DNA of 64,000 nucleotides from Stenotrophomonas sp. Ste86 (GTDB taxonomy: Bacteria > Pseudomonadota > Gammaproteobacteria > Xanthomonadales > Xanthomonadaceae), in contig NZ_JALJRW010000021.1 in assembly GCF_024519465.1 (NCBI RefSeq), positions 1 through 64,000 on the forward strand, given 5' to 3'. Below the pieces are notes generated by a model. The model was not told the DNA's origin. It ran no database searches and was given only the letters and a program-made list of their open reading frames with translations. This document shows, piece by piece, positions 34,794 to 45,062 of the stretch. The number at the start of each line of letters is the position of its first letter. Within the stretch, counting starts at the first letter, position 1. Position numbers and translations under genes: made by a program.

Positions 34794-36863
34794 TTACAGG
34801 AACCCGGCGCTGATTCTTGGCAGGTCGGTCGGGGTAATGCCCTGATCGACCGCGAAGACGGTTGCTGCCTGATCCGGTGCGCTTACCCTGTGTCCGCGTG
34901 CGCGCACATGCAGGTCGAACAACGTGTGCAGGGTGGTCTTGGGCAGTGACGATATCGCACGCAGCATCAGCGACACGCCGGCAAGGTTGTTGGCCACGTT
35001 GACGGCAAATCGCGGCGTGCTGGTGAGTCCGATGTCCAGCCACAGCGCCTGGCGTTCCACCAGGTCGAAGGCGATCGGCAAGCAGAAGGTGGTGTCCGAG
35101 GCCAGGTCGAACCGATCCACCACGGTGCCGGGCTCATAGATCTCGCCTGAATCCGGCGCGGTGCGCGCCATCCAGCCGGCGAAGCACTCGGGCAGATCGC
35201 AGTACGCCTGGCCGCTGAAGCTGCTCAGGCACATCACGATCCAGCGGATGCCACGCTCCCGGCAGTGATCGATATCGATATCGATGAACTCGCTCGCACC
35301 CTGCGGCGCATCGACGATGTCGCCGCTGTGATGGGCGCCGAAGGTGGCCAGGTTGTAATAGGCCAACGTATCGATGTACTGAACGTCCTCGCCGTAGATG
35401 GCGGCCGACAGATCGATATCCACGCGGGATTTCCCATTGCGCCACCAGCAGAACATGCGCAGGGTGTTGGCGTCCGACAGGGGCACGCGGCTGCCGCGCA
35501 CCAGCGTACGCAATGCCTTGGATGCCGAGCGTTGCGAGAACGGCACCAGGTAGCGCGACAAGGCCGGGTCGATGTAACTGGCGCCCAGGGGCGGCAACGC
35601 GGCGAAGCGGGCGAGCAACGCTTGTTCGCAGCGCAGGGCCAGCGCCGCGCAGAGATCGGCATCGAGTGGGACAAGGCGATCGGGGATCGCGTACAGCTTG
35701 CCGACCTGGCCCTTGGGCAGGAAGACGCGCAGACCGCGGGGTGCCGCGCGGTGCTGGAAGTGGGTCATCACCTGCAGTAGCACCGGGGTGGACACCGAGG
35801 CCGCCACCTGTGCGAACGTGTCCACCACGTCCTGTACGTTGTGGCTGCGCCGGGCGAGCGCGTCCAGTCGCCGTGCCAGTTCACCCGGCCGTGCGCGCAG
35901 TACCGCCAGCGCGGTGCCGACATCGTCATCGGCCAGGGCGCATTCCACCTGCGCGTTGAAACCACGCAGGCGCTGCCCAGCGCGCAGCCGGGCGAAGTCG
36001 GCGGCGGTGCCCGGGAACCGCGCGGCATGTTCGCCAGGGTGCAGGCGCTCGGCCAGGCGCACCCAGCGCGGCGTCCAGCGCTGCAGGTCTTCCAGGCGGT
36101 TGGGCATTTTCTCCAACCAGTTGAGCAGCGCACGGCGCAAAGGACGCCGGTAGCGCCCGAAGCGGGTGGGCGTGGCCAGCGATACGTCGCCGTCGTCCAG
36201 CGCTACGGCGATGCGCAGCACATCGGTGGCGGTGCGCACATGACGGCCCAGGGCGAGGACGCGCGGATCGGCCGTGCCTTCATCGGCAAGCAGCGCGGCC
36301 ACGACCACGGCAAGGTTCTCCTTGCAGGGGAGTGTCTCGGGAAGCAGCGACAACGCGCGCTCGCGATGCTGCGCCACGTACCAGCGCACATCGGCGCTGT
36401 CTTCCGGGGAGTACGGCGTACGCGCGGCGGCAAGCGCCACAAACAGCGCATCCACCTCGTCCTGTGTGCCCAGTTCGAGCACGCGCCAGTTGGGCACGTC
36501 CTGCCGGGGCGGTCGCGGCGTGGCCTCGCCCACGCGATCGAGCTGGCCGCGATAGTGCAGATACGCGTTCCAGTACCGTTCGGCATCGCTGGCGCGCATC
36601 ATCTGTGCCGGGAAGTCCGGGTACAGCGGCGCGTAATTCCGATGCGCGCCCAGCATCTCGCGCAAGGCGCGGATCAGGCGCTTGTAGAACGCCTCCACCT
36701 GGGTCAGCGACAACGTGGCCACCTGCTCGCACAGCGAAGGCGACATCTGGAAGCCGAGGGCTTCCAGGTTTTTCTGCAGCGTGGCGACCACCTCAAGCGG
36801 CTGGCGCTCGCGTCCCGCGCTTAGGATGACCTTGGATCTGCGCCGCAACAGCATCGGGTTCAT
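34794..36863 (-). CDS. Orphan large protein with C-terminal TerD-like region
   Basis: A 689-residue soluble protein with no signal peptide or membrane segment. The N-terminus (RRRSKVILSAGR, LQKNLEALGFQMS, APLYPDFPAQMM) and the C-terminal part from about residue 465 (GKSRVDIDLSAAIYGE, GDIVDAPQGASEFIDIDID, CFAGWMART) resemble large actinobacterial and myxobacterial proteins annotated as the MXAN_6230/SCO0854 family, whose C-terminus is TerD-like. The middle 250 residues are Arg/Ala-rich helices. I am inferring the family from motif memory. TerD domains occur in tellurite-resistance and stress systems and can bind calcium, but no other ter gene is near. The neighbours are an autotransporter and cca. 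A lone accessory gene seems likely. Confidence 0.65.
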   Translation of the reverse strand: MNPMLLRRRSKVILSAGRERQPLEVVATLQKNLEALGFQMSPSLCEQVATLSLTQVEAFYKRLIRALREMLGAHRNYAPLYPDFPAQMMRASDAERYWNAYLHYRGQLDRVGEATPRPPRQDVPNWRVLELGTQDEVDALFVALAAARTPYSPEDSADVRWYVAQHRERALSLLPETLPCKENLAVVVAALLADEGTADPRVLALGRHVRTATDVLRIAVALDDGDVSLATPTRFGRYRRPLRRALLNWLEKMPNRLEDLQRWTPRWVRLAERLHPGEHAARFPGTAADFARLRAGQRLRGFNAQVECALADDDVGTALAVLRARPGELARRLDALARRSHNVQDVVDTFAQVAASVSTPVLLQVMTHFQHRAAPRGLRVFLPKGQVGKLYAIPDRLVPLDADLCAALALRCEQALLARFAALPPLGASYIDPALSRYLVPFSQRSASKALRTLVRGSRVPLSDANTLRMFCWWRNGKSRVDIDLSAAIYGEDVQYIDTLAYYNLATFGAHHSGDIVDAPQGASEFIDIDIDHCRERGIRWIVMCLSSFSGQAYCDLPECFAGWMARTAPDSGEIYEPGTVVDRFDLASDTTFCLPIAFDLVERQALWLDIGLTSTPRFAVNVANNLAGVSLMLRAISSLPKTTLHTLFDLHVRARGHRVSAPDQAATVFAVDQGITPTDLPRISAGFL

Positions 36864-37109
36864 GGCTTACCGTGGGATGCGTGGCGGCAGGAAAAGAGGT
36901 GGGGCGGAAAGCGAAGGCACTAGTTCGAAGTGTAGAAGGAAGCACCCTCATAGCCGCCCCGTCGCAAGCTTACCCAGTAACCGCGGTGCGTTTCAATGTG
37001 CCTGACCTCCGCCCGACGGACCGCCCCGCGCTGGCGGCCGAGCGTGATCCGGCAGGGGTGCGGGGGAGGATCGCAGATGGAATCCTCACGCACCTGTCCG
37101 TTGAAGCGA

Positions 37110-38330
37110 TCAGCGCACCGCGCCGATCGCCTGTGTACGCGCCCTCGCCAACGCCTCACCCACCGCCGGGCCCCTCAGATGGGTCAAGTCCAGGTCGCGC
37201 GCTTGTACCGCCAAGGCAGCCTGGTGCAACCGGTTGAGCGTTGCACCCTGCGGGTAGTCGCTGTCCTCGAAGCCGAGCCGGCCGCGCTTGTCCGCCTCGC
37301 AGCACAGCGCGATCTGCGCGATGCGCTCCGGACGGCGGAAGCCGTCGCACCGGCTCAGCAGTTCCAGCACGGTGGCATCGCGCAGTTCATCGATGCGGTG
37401 CACATTGAGATGGTCCCGGCACACGGCTTCGGCCAGCTGGCGGTGGTCCAGCGGTACCTTCAGGCGGTCACACAGGGCACGCAGCGGGGCCACGCCGCGC
37501 TGCTCGTGCATGATGTGGCGCGGCCATTCCGACGGCGGGGTCAGGCCCTTGCCGAGGTCGTGGGTGAGCGCGGCGAAGCCGATCAGGTCATCGCCCGGCG
37601 CGAGGCGGGCGGCCATGTCGCTGACCATTTCCTGGTGCACGCCGGTATCCACTTCGGGATGAAACTCGGCACGTTGCGGGACGCCGTACAGCGCGTCCAG
37701 CTCGGGCAGGATCGCACGCAGCGCGCTGGCGTCGTGCAGCGTGCGCAGGAAGGCCGAGGGCTGGGCGCAGGTGAGCGCGCGGCGCAGTTCCTGCCAGACG
37801 CGTTCGGGGACCAGCGCATCCAGTTCACCGCTGTCGGCGATCTGGCGCATCAGGTCCAGGGTTTCCGGGGCGACGGTGAAGCCGAGCGGGGCGAAGCGGG
37901 CCATGAAGCGCGCCGCACGCAGCACCCGCAGCGGGTCTTCGACGAAGGCCGGGCCGACATGACGCAGCACGCGTTGTTCGATATCGCGCACGCCGCCATA
38001 CGGGTCCACCAGCGTACCGGTGGCCTCGTCGCAGGCGATCGCGTTGATGGTGAAGTCGCGGCGCAGCAGGTCGTCTTCGAGCGTCACCGACGGATCGGCA
38101 TCGACCACGAAGCCGCGGTAGCCGCGGCCGGACTTGCGCTCGGTGCGTGCCAGTGCGTATTCCTCGCCGGTGTCCGGATGCAGGAACACCGGGAAATCGC
38201 GGCCGACCGCCTTGTAGCCCAGTGCTTCCATCTGCGCCTGCGAAGCGCCGACCACGACCCAGTCGCGGTCGCCGGGGGCGCGTTGCAGCATGCGGTCGCG
38301 CACGGCGCCGCCAACAAGATAGATCTTCAT
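37110..38330 (-). CDS. cca: Multifunctional CCA-adding tRNA nucleotidyltransferase
   Basis: Adds and repairs the 3' CCA of tRNA. The 406-residue protein begins [16 protein letters not shown] and has the nucleotidyltransferase aspartates in GDRDWVVVG, the arginine-rich [10 protein letters not shown], and [16 protein letters not shown]. An HD domain follows ([11 protein letters not shown]), as in the bacterial enzymes with added phosphohydrolase activities. The start at 38330 matches the family; an in-frame extension upstream runs into REP DNA. The 246-base gap to the TerD-like gene shows nothing I can assign. Confidence 0.95.
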   Translation of the reverse strand: MKIYLVGGAVRDRMLQRAPGDRDWVVVGASQAQMEALGYKAVGRDFPVFLHPDTGEEYALARTERKSGRGYRGFVVDADPSVTLEDDLLRRDFTINAIACDEATGTLVDPYGGVRDIEQRVLRHVGPAFVEDPLRVLRAARFMARFAPLGFTVAPETLDLMRQIADSGELDALVPERVWQELRRALTCAQPSAFLRTLHDASALRAILPELDALYGVPQRAEFHPEVDTGVHQEMVSDMAARLAPGDDLIGFAALTHDLGKGLTPPSEWPRHIMHEQRGVAPLRALCDRLKVPLDHRQLAEAVCRDHLNVHRIDELRDATVLELLSRCDGFRRPERIAQIALCCEADKRGRLGFEDSDYPQGATLNRLHQAALAVQARDLDLTHLRGPAVGEALARARTQAIGAVR

Positions 38331-38370
38331 GTACCCATGATGCCGCAGTGGGCCAACGCGACGCCAACCG

Positions 38371-38670
38371 GTGGTGCCGGCCGCTGGCCGGCTCGCCAAG
38401 AACCCGGACAATGACGTAGTGCCGGCCGCTGGCCGGCTCGCCATGAACCCGGACAATGACGTAGTGCCGGCCGCTGGCCGGCTCCTGGGAATCTTCGGGC
38501 ATTGCGAGGAGCCGGCCAGCGGCCGGCACTACCTGGGTTTTCTGGCAGTGTCGGGAGCCGGCCAGCGGCCGGCGCTATCGGGGTTTTCGGGCAGTGTCGG
38601 GAGCCGGCCAGCGGCCGGCACTACCGGGGTGGTCGGGCGGTCTGGGGAGCCGGCCAGCGGCCGGCGCTAC
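38371..38670. repeat. Ordered array of seven SMAG-type REPs
   Basis: Three plus-oriented copies start at 38371, 38416 and 38461, a period of exactly 45. Four minus-oriented copies start at 38508, 38554, 38600 and 38646, a period of exactly 46. The spacers within each set are also repeats (CGCCATGAACCCGGACAATG in the first, CGGGCAGTGTCGGG-like in the second), so each set arose by tandem duplication of REP plus spacer. The array fills the 355-base gap between cca and slt; nothing else was seen there. Confidence 0.93.
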
Positions 38671-38685
38671 CTTGGGCCGCGTTTC

Positions 38686-40665
38686 TCAGTCGCCGCCCTT
38701 GTCCGCGTTGGCCGCGCAGGTGAAGTTCTTGCGCTTGGCCTGCAGGCGGCCGTTCATGCGGTCGGTCACGGGCAGGGCGTTGCCGTTCAAGCGCCAGTCG
38801 TAGATCACGCTGAAGGCCAGGATGCGCGCGACGTACTCGCGGGTTTCCTTATAGCTGATGGTCTCGATCCAGATGTCCGGATCGAAGCCCGGGCGCTGGG
38901 TCTGCCAGCGTGCGGTCGGGGTCGGGCCGGCGTTGTAGGCGGCGATGGTGATGTAGGGCAGGCCTTCGTACTTGTTCATCAGCTGGCGCAGGTAGGCGGT
39001 GCCGATGGCGATGTTGGTGTCCGGGTCGTACAGGCTGGCCGCGCCGCCGTAGTTGGCCAGGCCGATCGACTTGGCCACGCTGGCGCCGGTGGCCGGCAGC
39101 ACCTGCATCAGGCCCATGGCGTTGGCCGGCGAGCGCGCCTTCGGATTGAAGATGCTCTCGGCGCGGATCTCGGCCGCCACCCAGGCCGGGTCGATTGCAT
39201 TGCGTGCCGATTCGCGGCGGATCGCATCATCGTGGTGCAGCGGGAAGCGCAGCGAATACAGGCGCTGCTCGTCCGGGGTCTTGCCGAGCGAGAACACCGC
39301 TCGGTCGAACCAACCGTTGTCCCGCGCCACTTCCACCGCGATGCGGCGCTGGGTGGTGTCGTAGCGGCTCAACGCGTCGTTCCATTCGGCCACGGCCCAG
39401 CCGGCGCGCTCGATCTTGAACAGCTCCATCGCGCGGATGATCGCTGGATCGCGCGCGACCGCTGCCTGCGCCTGCGCGCTGTCATTGGGTTCCCACGGGC
39501 ACAGCGTGTAGGTGGACTGGCCAAGCTGGTCGGCGGCGAGGAAGCCGTGGAAAGTCGCCGCGCGGGCCGCGTCGCGATACAGCGGCTGGGCCTCGCTGCG
39601 CTTGCCAGTCTTTTCCAGCATGCGCGCCTCGAAATAGCGCCAGCGCGAATCGCTGCGCTGGGCCGGGCCCATCTTGCGGATCGCCGCCAGCGCCTGCGGC
39701 CAGTCGCCGCGCGACATGGCCTCGCGCGCGCGCCACTCGTGCAGGCGCTCGTCATAGGCCGAATCGGGCACGGCATTCAGGCGTCGCGCCGATTCGGGAC
39801 CGTACGAGGCCACCGTCCACAGCGCGACCTGGTACAGCACCTGGGCCTGCTGGCCGGCACTGAGCTGCAGCGCACTGGCGTACTGCGGCAGTTGCTGCTC
39901 GGTGGCGCCCGGGTCGGCCTTGGCCAGCTTGGCCAGGCCATCGGTGGCGATGCGCCGGCTGCGTTCGTTGCGCGGCCAGTTCAGCGCGCTGGCGTTGGGC
40001 TTGTCGACGAAGGCGGCATAGGTGTTGGCCAAGGCCAGGTCGGCGGCGGGCAGGCCGCGCGCGGCACTGCGCATCACCGCCGGTTGCTGTTCGTCTGCGG
40101 CTGCGTCGATCCGCGCCCAGCGCAGTTCGGCGCTCAGGCCGCCCTTGGCATCGAGTACCGCGAACACCGCATCGCAGGCATCGGGCAGCGACTTGCCGGT
40201 GCTGCGCCAGATCGCCTGGGCCTCGCTGGTCCACTGCGCATCGGCCTTGCCGGTGGCCTGGCGTGCGTTGAGCTGGGCGCAACGCAGGCCGACGTTGTCG
40301 GTCGGGACCCAGTTGGCCAGCAGGGTCGGCCAGTCCTGGCGGCGCGCCACCGCCGGCAGCCACACGCTGCGGAAGCTGCTGGCCACGGCCTGGCCGCTGT
40401 AGCGCTTGAGGAAGTCCTGCGCCTGCGCGGTGCTGACGGTGTCGATGTTGCGGCGCAGGTTGGCGTACTCCAGCCAGCCGTACAGCGGATGCTTGCTCAA
40501 TGCCGATGCCTGGGCAGGATCGAACTGGCCGCGCTCGGCATTGTCGATGGCGGCCTTGACCTGCGCGCGTTGCGCGTCGAGGTTCTGGGCGTCGGCCACC
40601 GGGCTGACGCCGGAACAGGCCAGCAGGACGGAGGCGCTGAGGAAATACAGGGGAAGTCGAGTCAT
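38686..40665 (-). CDS. slt: Soluble-type lytic murein transglycosylase Slt70, predicted lipoprotein
   Basis: Cleaves the MurNAc-GlcNAc bond of peptidoglycan with formation of 1,6-anhydroMurNAc. The 659-residue precursor has an N-terminal signal with a lipobox-like LLAC (Cys16), so it may be lipid-anchored instead of free. A long helical superhelix (DYAFLKRY-like QDFLKRYSGQ, PLYGWLEYANLRR) covers about residues 30-450. The C-terminal lysozyme-like domain follows, with catalytic Glu503 in IRAESIFNPKARSPANAMGL. The MQVLPATG, YLRQLMNKYEG and IAAYNAGPTPTARW motifs are intact. The start at 40665 gives the signal; the frame stays open upstream to 41850 but that extension is antisense to the ExbD genes. 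Confidence 0.93.
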   Translation of the reverse strand: MTRLPLYFLSASVLLACSGVSPVADAQNLDAQRAQVKAAIDNAERGQFDPAQASALSKHPLYGWLEYANLRRNIDTVSTAQAQDFLKRYSGQAVASSFRSVWLPAVARRQDWPTLLANWVPTDNVGLRCAQLNARQATGKADAQWTSEAQAIWRSTGKSLPDACDAVFAVLDAKGGLSAELRWARIDAAADEQQPAVMRSAARGLPAADLALANTYAAFVDKPNASALNWPRNERSRRIATDGLAKLAKADPGATEQQLPQYASALQLSAGQQAQVLYQVALWTVASYGPESARRLNAVPDSAYDERLHEWRAREAMSRGDWPQALAAIRKMGPAQRSDSRWRYFEARMLEKTGKRSEAQPLYRDAARAATFHGFLAADQLGQSTYTLCPWEPNDSAQAQAAVARDPAIIRAMELFKIERAGWAVAEWNDALSRYDTTQRRIAVEVARDNGWFDRAVFSLGKTPDEQRLYSLRFPLHHDDAIRRESARNAIDPAWVAAEIRAESIFNPKARSPANAMGLMQVLPATGASVAKSIGLANYGGAASLYDPDTNIAIGTAYLRQLMNKYEGLPYITIAAYNAGPTPTARWQTQRPGFDPDIWIETISYKETREYVARILAFSVIYDWRLNGNALPVTDRMNGRLQAKRKNFTCAANADKGGD

Positions 40666-40809
40666 GGCCGAGAGCATAACGGCGCACGGTGAAGGGCGGT
40701 GAGGGCAAGCCGACTCGATCATGAACGAGGGCCGCACAGGGCCATGAAGATCGGCCGCGCCCGGCGTAGTGTCGGCCATGGGGCAGCCCGCTCCTGGGAG
40801 AGACAGAGC

Positions 40810-41220
40810 ATGGCATTCCGCACAGCCGCTACGTCTGGACCACTGGCCGAGATCAACGTCACCCCGTTGGTCGATGTAATGCTGGTGTTGTTGATCATCT
40901 TCATTGTGACCGCCCCGATGGTGTCCTTGCCCATCCCGGTCAACTTGCCGCAACGCACCACCAGCGTGGTGCCGCCCACCGAGCCACCGCCGCCGATCGA
41001 GCTGCGCGTGGATGCGTCCAACCAGGTCACCTGGAACGGGCAGGGGGTGCCGGTCGCCTCCCTGCAGGCACGCATGCAGGACCAGGCACAGGCACACGCC
41101 GGCAACCTGCCGGAGCTGCGTATCGCCACCGACCCCGACGCCGAGTATGAGGTGATGGCCAAGGTGCTGGCGGCTGCCAGCAACGCGCACCTGGAGCGCA
41201 TCGCCTTCGTGCGTCCCTGA
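40810..41220 (+). CDS. exbD: ExbD/TolR family protein, first of a pair
   Basis: A 136-residue inner-membrane protein with one N-terminal membrane helix ([20 protein letters not shown]). It carries the conserved proton-path aspartate in LVDVM and a periplasmic domain from about residue 40 ([19 protein letters not shown]). ExbD works with ExbB as the proton-driven motor that energises TonB. No exbB or tonB lies in the window. A second ExbD-like gene follows after a hairpin, then a TonB receptor. The ATG at 40810 sits 3 bases after GAGACAGAG and begins just before the helix. Confidence 0.9.
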   Translation: MAFRTAATSGPLAEINVTPLVDVMLVLLIIFIVTAPMVSLPIPVNLPQRTTSVVPPTEPPPPIELRVDASNQVTWNGQGVPVASLQARMQDQAQAHAGNLPELRIATDPDAEYEVMAKVLAAASNAHLERIAFVRP

Positions 41221-41227
41221 CCCCGGT

Positions 41228-41259
41228 CGTGGCCTGTCCGTGCGGACGGGCCACGCTTT
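41228..41259 (+). terminator. Hairpin between the two exbD genes, possible terminator
   Basis: CGTGGCC-T-GTCC, loop GTGC, GGAC-G-GGCCACG, then CTTTC. An 11-pair stem with one opposed mismatch and a short T-run. Transcription may be attenuated rather than ended here. Confidence 0.5.
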
Positions 41260-41292
41260 CATGGCACGACGGGCAATCCACCTTGGTGCAGG

Positions 41293-41721
41293 ATGCAGCG
41301 GATGGTTTTTCCAGGTAACAGGCCAGGCGGCCCCATCGCCATGCCCAACCTCACGCCGTTGGTGGATGTGATGTTGGTGGTGCTGGTGGTGGTCGTGGCC
41401 ACGTTCCCGATGCTGCAGCGGCCGTTGGTCCTCCCATTGCCACAGGCCACATGGTGCGGTCCGGAGGCGTATGCGCCGCGTCCGCCCCCGATCGAACTGT
41501 CGCTGGACGCGGCCAATCACCTGCGCTGGAACGGCGTCCTGCTGCCGTTGGGCGCAGTGGCCGCGCAACTGCAGGTCTTTTCCACCCTGCTGGCGCAGCA
41601 GCGCCCGACCGTGCGGCTGCGCACCACCGGTGACACCGATTACCAGGCCCTGTCCGAGGTGATGGTTGCCGTGGACAACGCCGGGCTGATGTCGGGCCTG
41701 GGGATCGACGCGGACGACTGA
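41293..41721 (+). CDS. exbD2: ExbD/TolR family protein, divergent second copy
   Basis: A 142-residue relative of the preceding gene. It keeps [20 protein letters not shown] with the helix aspartate and PPPIELSLDAANHLRWNGVL, but has a Trp-Cys (ATWCGPEAYAP) insertion and an acidic C-terminus (GLGIDADD). Start choice between ATG 41293 and 41302 is open; both lack a strong ribosome-binding site. Paired ExbD genes occur in Xanthomonas TonB loci (exbD1-exbD2), but there they follow exbB. The 249-base gap before the TonB receptor downstream shows no gene. Confidence 0.82.
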   Translation: MQRMVFPGNRPGGPIAMPNLTPLVDVMLVVLVVVVATFPMLQRPLVLPLPQATWCGPEAYAPRPPPIELSLDAANHLRWNGVLLPLGAVAAQLQVFSTLLAQQRPTVRLRTTGDTDYQALSEVMVAVDNAGLMSGLGIDADD

Positions 41722-41970
41722 GTGGCGTGCACGCGCGTTGATGCGTGTTGCGTCCGTTCCAGACCATGCCTCGTTGCGGGGTACGCCGCGACGACGGCCT
41801 CCCGAAAAGCCTTGCAGGGCGGGCTTGTTGCCTGTTCGGATTTGTCGCATCCGCGTGAAAGAGTGTCGTCCATCACGTCGGCCCGTTTACCGTTTGTTTA
41901 CAAAGGAGACGTTGCCGCCATGCAGGGGGGTGCGGCAGCCCAGACCAACATTCCTTTGTGGAGAGAGCGA

Positions 41971-44844
41971 ATGAACGACCTGCACTACCGCCCCTTGGCG
42001 GTCGCTGTATCGCTGTGTCTGTTGTTGGCCGTGCCCGCGCTGGCCGGCGCGCAGGAAACGCCCCGAACCACCACCGAGCTGGACCGCGTCGAGGTGACCG
42101 GCAGCCGCATCAAGCGCGCCGAAGTAGAAGGCCAGGTACCGATCCAGACCCTGACCCGCGCCGAGATCGAACGCACCGGCATGAACTCCATTGGCGAAGT
42201 GCTGCAGCAGCTCACCGGGTCCGGGTCGGCGTTGAACGCCAAATTCAATTCCTCCGGCAACTTCGGCTTCCCGCCTGACGGCAGCGGCGTGGGCGCCGGT
42301 TCGGCCCAGGTCGATCTGCGCCACCTGGGGGCCAAGCGCGTGCTGGTGCTGGTGGACGGCATCCGCTGGGTCAACGAATCCTCGGCCTCCGGCGTGGGCG
42401 CGGCCACCGATCTCAATACTATTCCGCTGGCGATCGTCGAGCGCATCGAAGTGCTCGAAGACGGCGCGTCGTCGTTGTACGGCTCCGACGCCATCGCCGG
42501 CGTGGTCAACATCATCACCCGGCGCGAATTCGATGGCGGCCAGGTCACGCTGAACTACGGCGAGTACAGCAAGGGCGACGGCACCCAGAAGGGCGTGGAC
42601 CTGGCCTGGGGCACCAGCGGCGACCGCTACACCCTGTTCCTGGGCGCCAGCTGGACCAAGCAGGACCCGGTGTATGCGCGTGACCGCGAGCAGTCGCGCT
42701 TCCCGATCCCGGGCACCGGGCTGGCCTTCGGCAGCGGTGGCATTCCGCAGGGCCGCTTCGCCTTCGTCGACCCCAACACCGGGGCCGAGCAGGACATCGT
42801 GCCCAACACCGGGGCAAGCAACCCACGCTACGACGGCAGTGCCGGTTGCAGCCGCACCGACGACTACCACTGCTTCACCTCGGCCGACCGCTTCAACTTC
42901 GCCGAATACAACATGGTGCTGACGCCGTCGGAGCGTAAGGGCATCTTCGGCCAGTTCCGCTTCGACATCACCGACAACATCCAGTGGTACATCAAGGCGC
43001 TGGGCAACCGCCGCGAATCGACCAACCAGGCCGGCCCGGAGCCGCTGTTCTTCGGCCCCGATGGCGCCACCGGCAATCCGCTGGCCGACAACATCGTGGT
43101 GTCCGCGCTCAACCCGTACAACCCGTTCGGGTTCGACCTGGTGTCCTCGGGCAACATGAGCCTGATCGGCCGGCGCCCGGTGGAGGGCGGTGCGCGCATC
43201 TTCGAGCAGGAGGTCAACACCCAGTACTTCGCCACCGGCCTGGTGGGCCAGTTCGAGGCCGGCAGCCGCAGCTGGTTCTGGGACGTCAACGGCATGTACA
43301 GCAAGAACAAGGCCGAACAGACCAACTACGGCAGCTATGACATCTTCAAGGTGAACATGGCCCTGGGCGACCCGGCGGTATGCGCGGCCACGCCCGGCTG
43401 CGTGCCGCTGAACATCTTCGGGGGCGCCGGGTCGATCACCCCGGCGATGCTGGACTGGATCCAGCCGGTGGTGCGCGACCGCAGCCAGAACGAGTTGAGC
43501 CTGTTCACCGCCAACCTGAGCAGTGAGCTGTTCACCCTGCCGGCCGGCCCGGTGTCGTTCGCCACCGGCTACGAGTACCGCAAGTACGAAGGCCGTTACG
43601 ATCCTGATCCGCTCACCGTGATCGGCCATTACAACGGCGTGCCGTCGCTGCCCACCTCCGGTTCCTACGACGTCAATGAAGCGTACCTGGAGCTGAGCGT
43701 GCCGATCTTCGCCAAGAGCGCGATCGGCGAGAAGCTCGACCTGAGCCTGGCCGGGCGCTACTCGGACTACTCCACCTTCGGCGGCGAGTTCACCCCCAAG
43801 TACGGCCTGCGCTGGCAGGTGACCAACGACTTCGTGCTGCGTACCAGCTACGCCGAAGGCTTCCGCGCGCCGTCCATCGGCGAGCTGTATGGCTCGGCGG
43901 CACGTGCCGACCTGCAGCTGTTCGACCCGTGCTCGATCGGCCTGGGCGGTACCGCACCGCGTGGCAATCCGGCCAACTGCGCCGCGCTCGGCGTACCCAG
44001 CGGCTTCCAACAGGCCAACTCGCAGATCTCGGTCACCACCGGCGGCAACGCCGAACTGGACCCGGAACGCTCGCGCAGCTTCAGTGCCGGGTTCGTGTGG
44101 AGCCCGTGGTTCGGCAACGATGCGTCGTGGTCGGAGCGTTTCGACGTGGAAGTGACGTTCTACCGCCACACCATCGAAGGCGCCATCCAGGCCATCAACG
44201 CGCAGACCCAGTTGGACCTGTGCGTGGAAACCCTGGACCCGGTCTACTGCGAGGGCATCAGCCGCGCGTCCACCGGTGCGGTGAGCAGCTTCAACAACCG
44301 GCTCACCAACCTGGGCTCGATCAAGACCGACGGCTGGGACGTGGATCTGTTCTGGACGTTCCCGCAGAGCGACGTCGGCCAGTTCAAGCTGGGCTGGCAG
44401 AACACCTTCGTGGGGCGCTATGAAGCGCTGGGTGCGGCGGGCCAGCGGCAGCCGCAGAAACCGGGCGTGGAAGTGGCCGACAGTTCGATCCCGGAGTGGA
44501 CCAGCAACGCGACGCTGAGCTGGGCCCTGGCCAACTGGAGCGCGTCCTGGACCGTGCGACACATTTCCGAGCTCACCGAAGACTGCGGCGACGCGGTGGC
44601 GTTCCCGGTGTGCAGCAACCAGCAGGAAGGCACCAACACGCTCGATGCCACCACCTTCCATGACCTGCAGGTGGGCTACAAGGTGGACTGGATGAAGGGC
44701 CTGCAGCTCAGCGCCGGCTTGAACAACGTGTTCGACAAGGACCCGCCAATCTGCCTGTCGTGCTCGCTCAACGGCTACGACGCATCCACCTACGACATCC
44801 CGCGTGGGCGCTACTGGTACATGCGCGCGGATCTGCGGTTCTGA
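41971..44844 (+). CDS. TonB-dependent receptor, large Xanthomonadaceae type
   Basis: A 957-residue outer-membrane receptor. Signal peptide to about residue 29 (LAGAQETP), TonB-box-like [12 protein letters not shown], and plug motifs [58 protein letters not shown]. The barrel includes [20 protein letters not shown] and the C-terminal strand [11 protein letters not shown] ending in Phe. The [10 protein letters not shown]...TRAEIERTG start is common in a receptor group of unknown ligand, often proposed to import peptides or plant-derived compounds. No Fur box or hydrolase is adjacent. GAGAGAGCGA precedes the ATG, which also gives the signal peptide. Confidence 0.92.
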   Translation: MNDLHYRPLAVAVSLCLLLAVPALAGAQETPRTTTELDRVEVTGSRIKRAEVEGQVPIQTLTRAEIERTGMNSIGEVLQQLTGSGSALNAKFNSSGNFGFPPDGSGVGAGSAQVDLRHLGAKRVLVLVDGIRWVNESSASGVGAATDLNTIPLAIVERIEVLEDGASSLYGSDAIAGVVNIITRREFDGGQVTLNYGEYSKGDGTQKGVDLAWGTSGDRYTLFLGASWTKQDPVYARDREQSRFPIPGTGLAFGSGGIPQGRFAFVDPNTGAEQDIVPNTGASNPRYDGSAGCSRTDDYHCFTSADRFNFAEYNMVLTPSERKGIFGQFRFDITDNIQWYIKALGNRRESTNQAGPEPLFFGPDGATGNPLADNIVVSALNPYNPFGFDLVSSGNMSLIGRRPVEGGARIFEQEVNTQYFATGLVGQFEAGSRSWFWDVNGMYSKNKAEQTNYGSYDIFKVNMALGDPAVCAATPGCVPLNIFGGAGSITPAMLDWIQPVVRDRSQNELSLFTANLSSELFTLPAGPVSFATGYEYRKYEGRYDPDPLTVIGHYNGVPSLPTSGSYDVNEAYLELSVPIFAKSAIGEKLDLSLAGRYSDYSTFGGEFTPKYGLRWQVTNDFVLRTSYAEGFRAPSIGELYGSAARADLQLFDPCSIGLGGTAPRGNPANCAALGVPSGFQQANSQISVTTGGNAELDPERSRSFSAGFVWSPWFGNDASWSERFDVEVTFYRHTIEGAIQAINAQTQLDLCVETLDPVYCEGISRASTGAVSSFNNRLTNLGSIKTDGWDVDLFWTFPQSDVGQFKLGWQNTFVGRYEALGAAGQRQPQKPGVEVADSSIPEWTSNATLSWALANWSASWTVRHISELTEDCGDAVAFPVCSNQQEGTNTLDATTFHDLQVGYKVDWMKGLQLSAGLNNVFDKDPPICLSCSLNGYDASTYDIPRGRYWYMRADLRF

Positions 44845-44870
44845 TCGCCGGTTGATGTACGTGTGATGCC

Positions 44871-44897
44871 ACCGGGGCGCCATCACGGCGCCCCGGT
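44871..44897 (+). terminator. Hairpin after the TonB receptor
   Basis: A perfect 11-bp stem ACCGGGGCGCC / GGCGCCCCGGT with loop ATCAC, 27 bases after the receptor stop. It is followed by TTCG, not a T-run. Confidence 0.6.
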
Positions 44898-44908
44898 TCG
44901 TCCATCCG

Positions 44909-45042
44909 GTAGAGCCGGGCCATGCCCGGCTGCGTTGAAGGGCAGACAAATGCGTTGCACACACCGGCCATTGCGCATGTTTGCCGTGCTGCTGCTTTAT
45001 CCGTCAGGCATCATGGCCGAGCCGGTCAGCGGCCGGCACCAC
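44909..45042. repeat. Two REPs upstream of the LysE gene
   Basis: GTAGAGCCGGGCCATGCCCG at 44909 belongs to the CCATG-centred sub-family. A degenerate inverse copy, GAGCCGGTCAGCGGCCGGCA then CCACC, ends near 45042. Between them is about 80 bases with no recognised feature. Confidence 0.75.
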
Positions 45043-45062
45043 CCTTTCCAATGACTGTTGCC

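Noticed and set aside
34794-36863. Part of a tellurite-resistance (ter) operon
   Set aside because: No terZABCDEF genes are adjacent; only the C-terminal part of one protein resembles TerD.
38371-38670. CRISPR array
   Set aside because: Evenly spaced repeats suggested it, but the repeats are REP palindromes with near-identical spacers, orientation flips mid-array, and no cas gene is present.
38371-40692. Long plus-strand open frame across the REP array and slt
   Set aside because: It reads through repeats and the antisense of a recognised lytic transglycosylase; no family signature and no start signal.
40666-41850. In-frame N-terminal extension of slt up to 41850
   Set aside because: The extension lies antisense to two ExbD genes and lacks a signal peptide; the start at 40665 gives a signal with lipobox.
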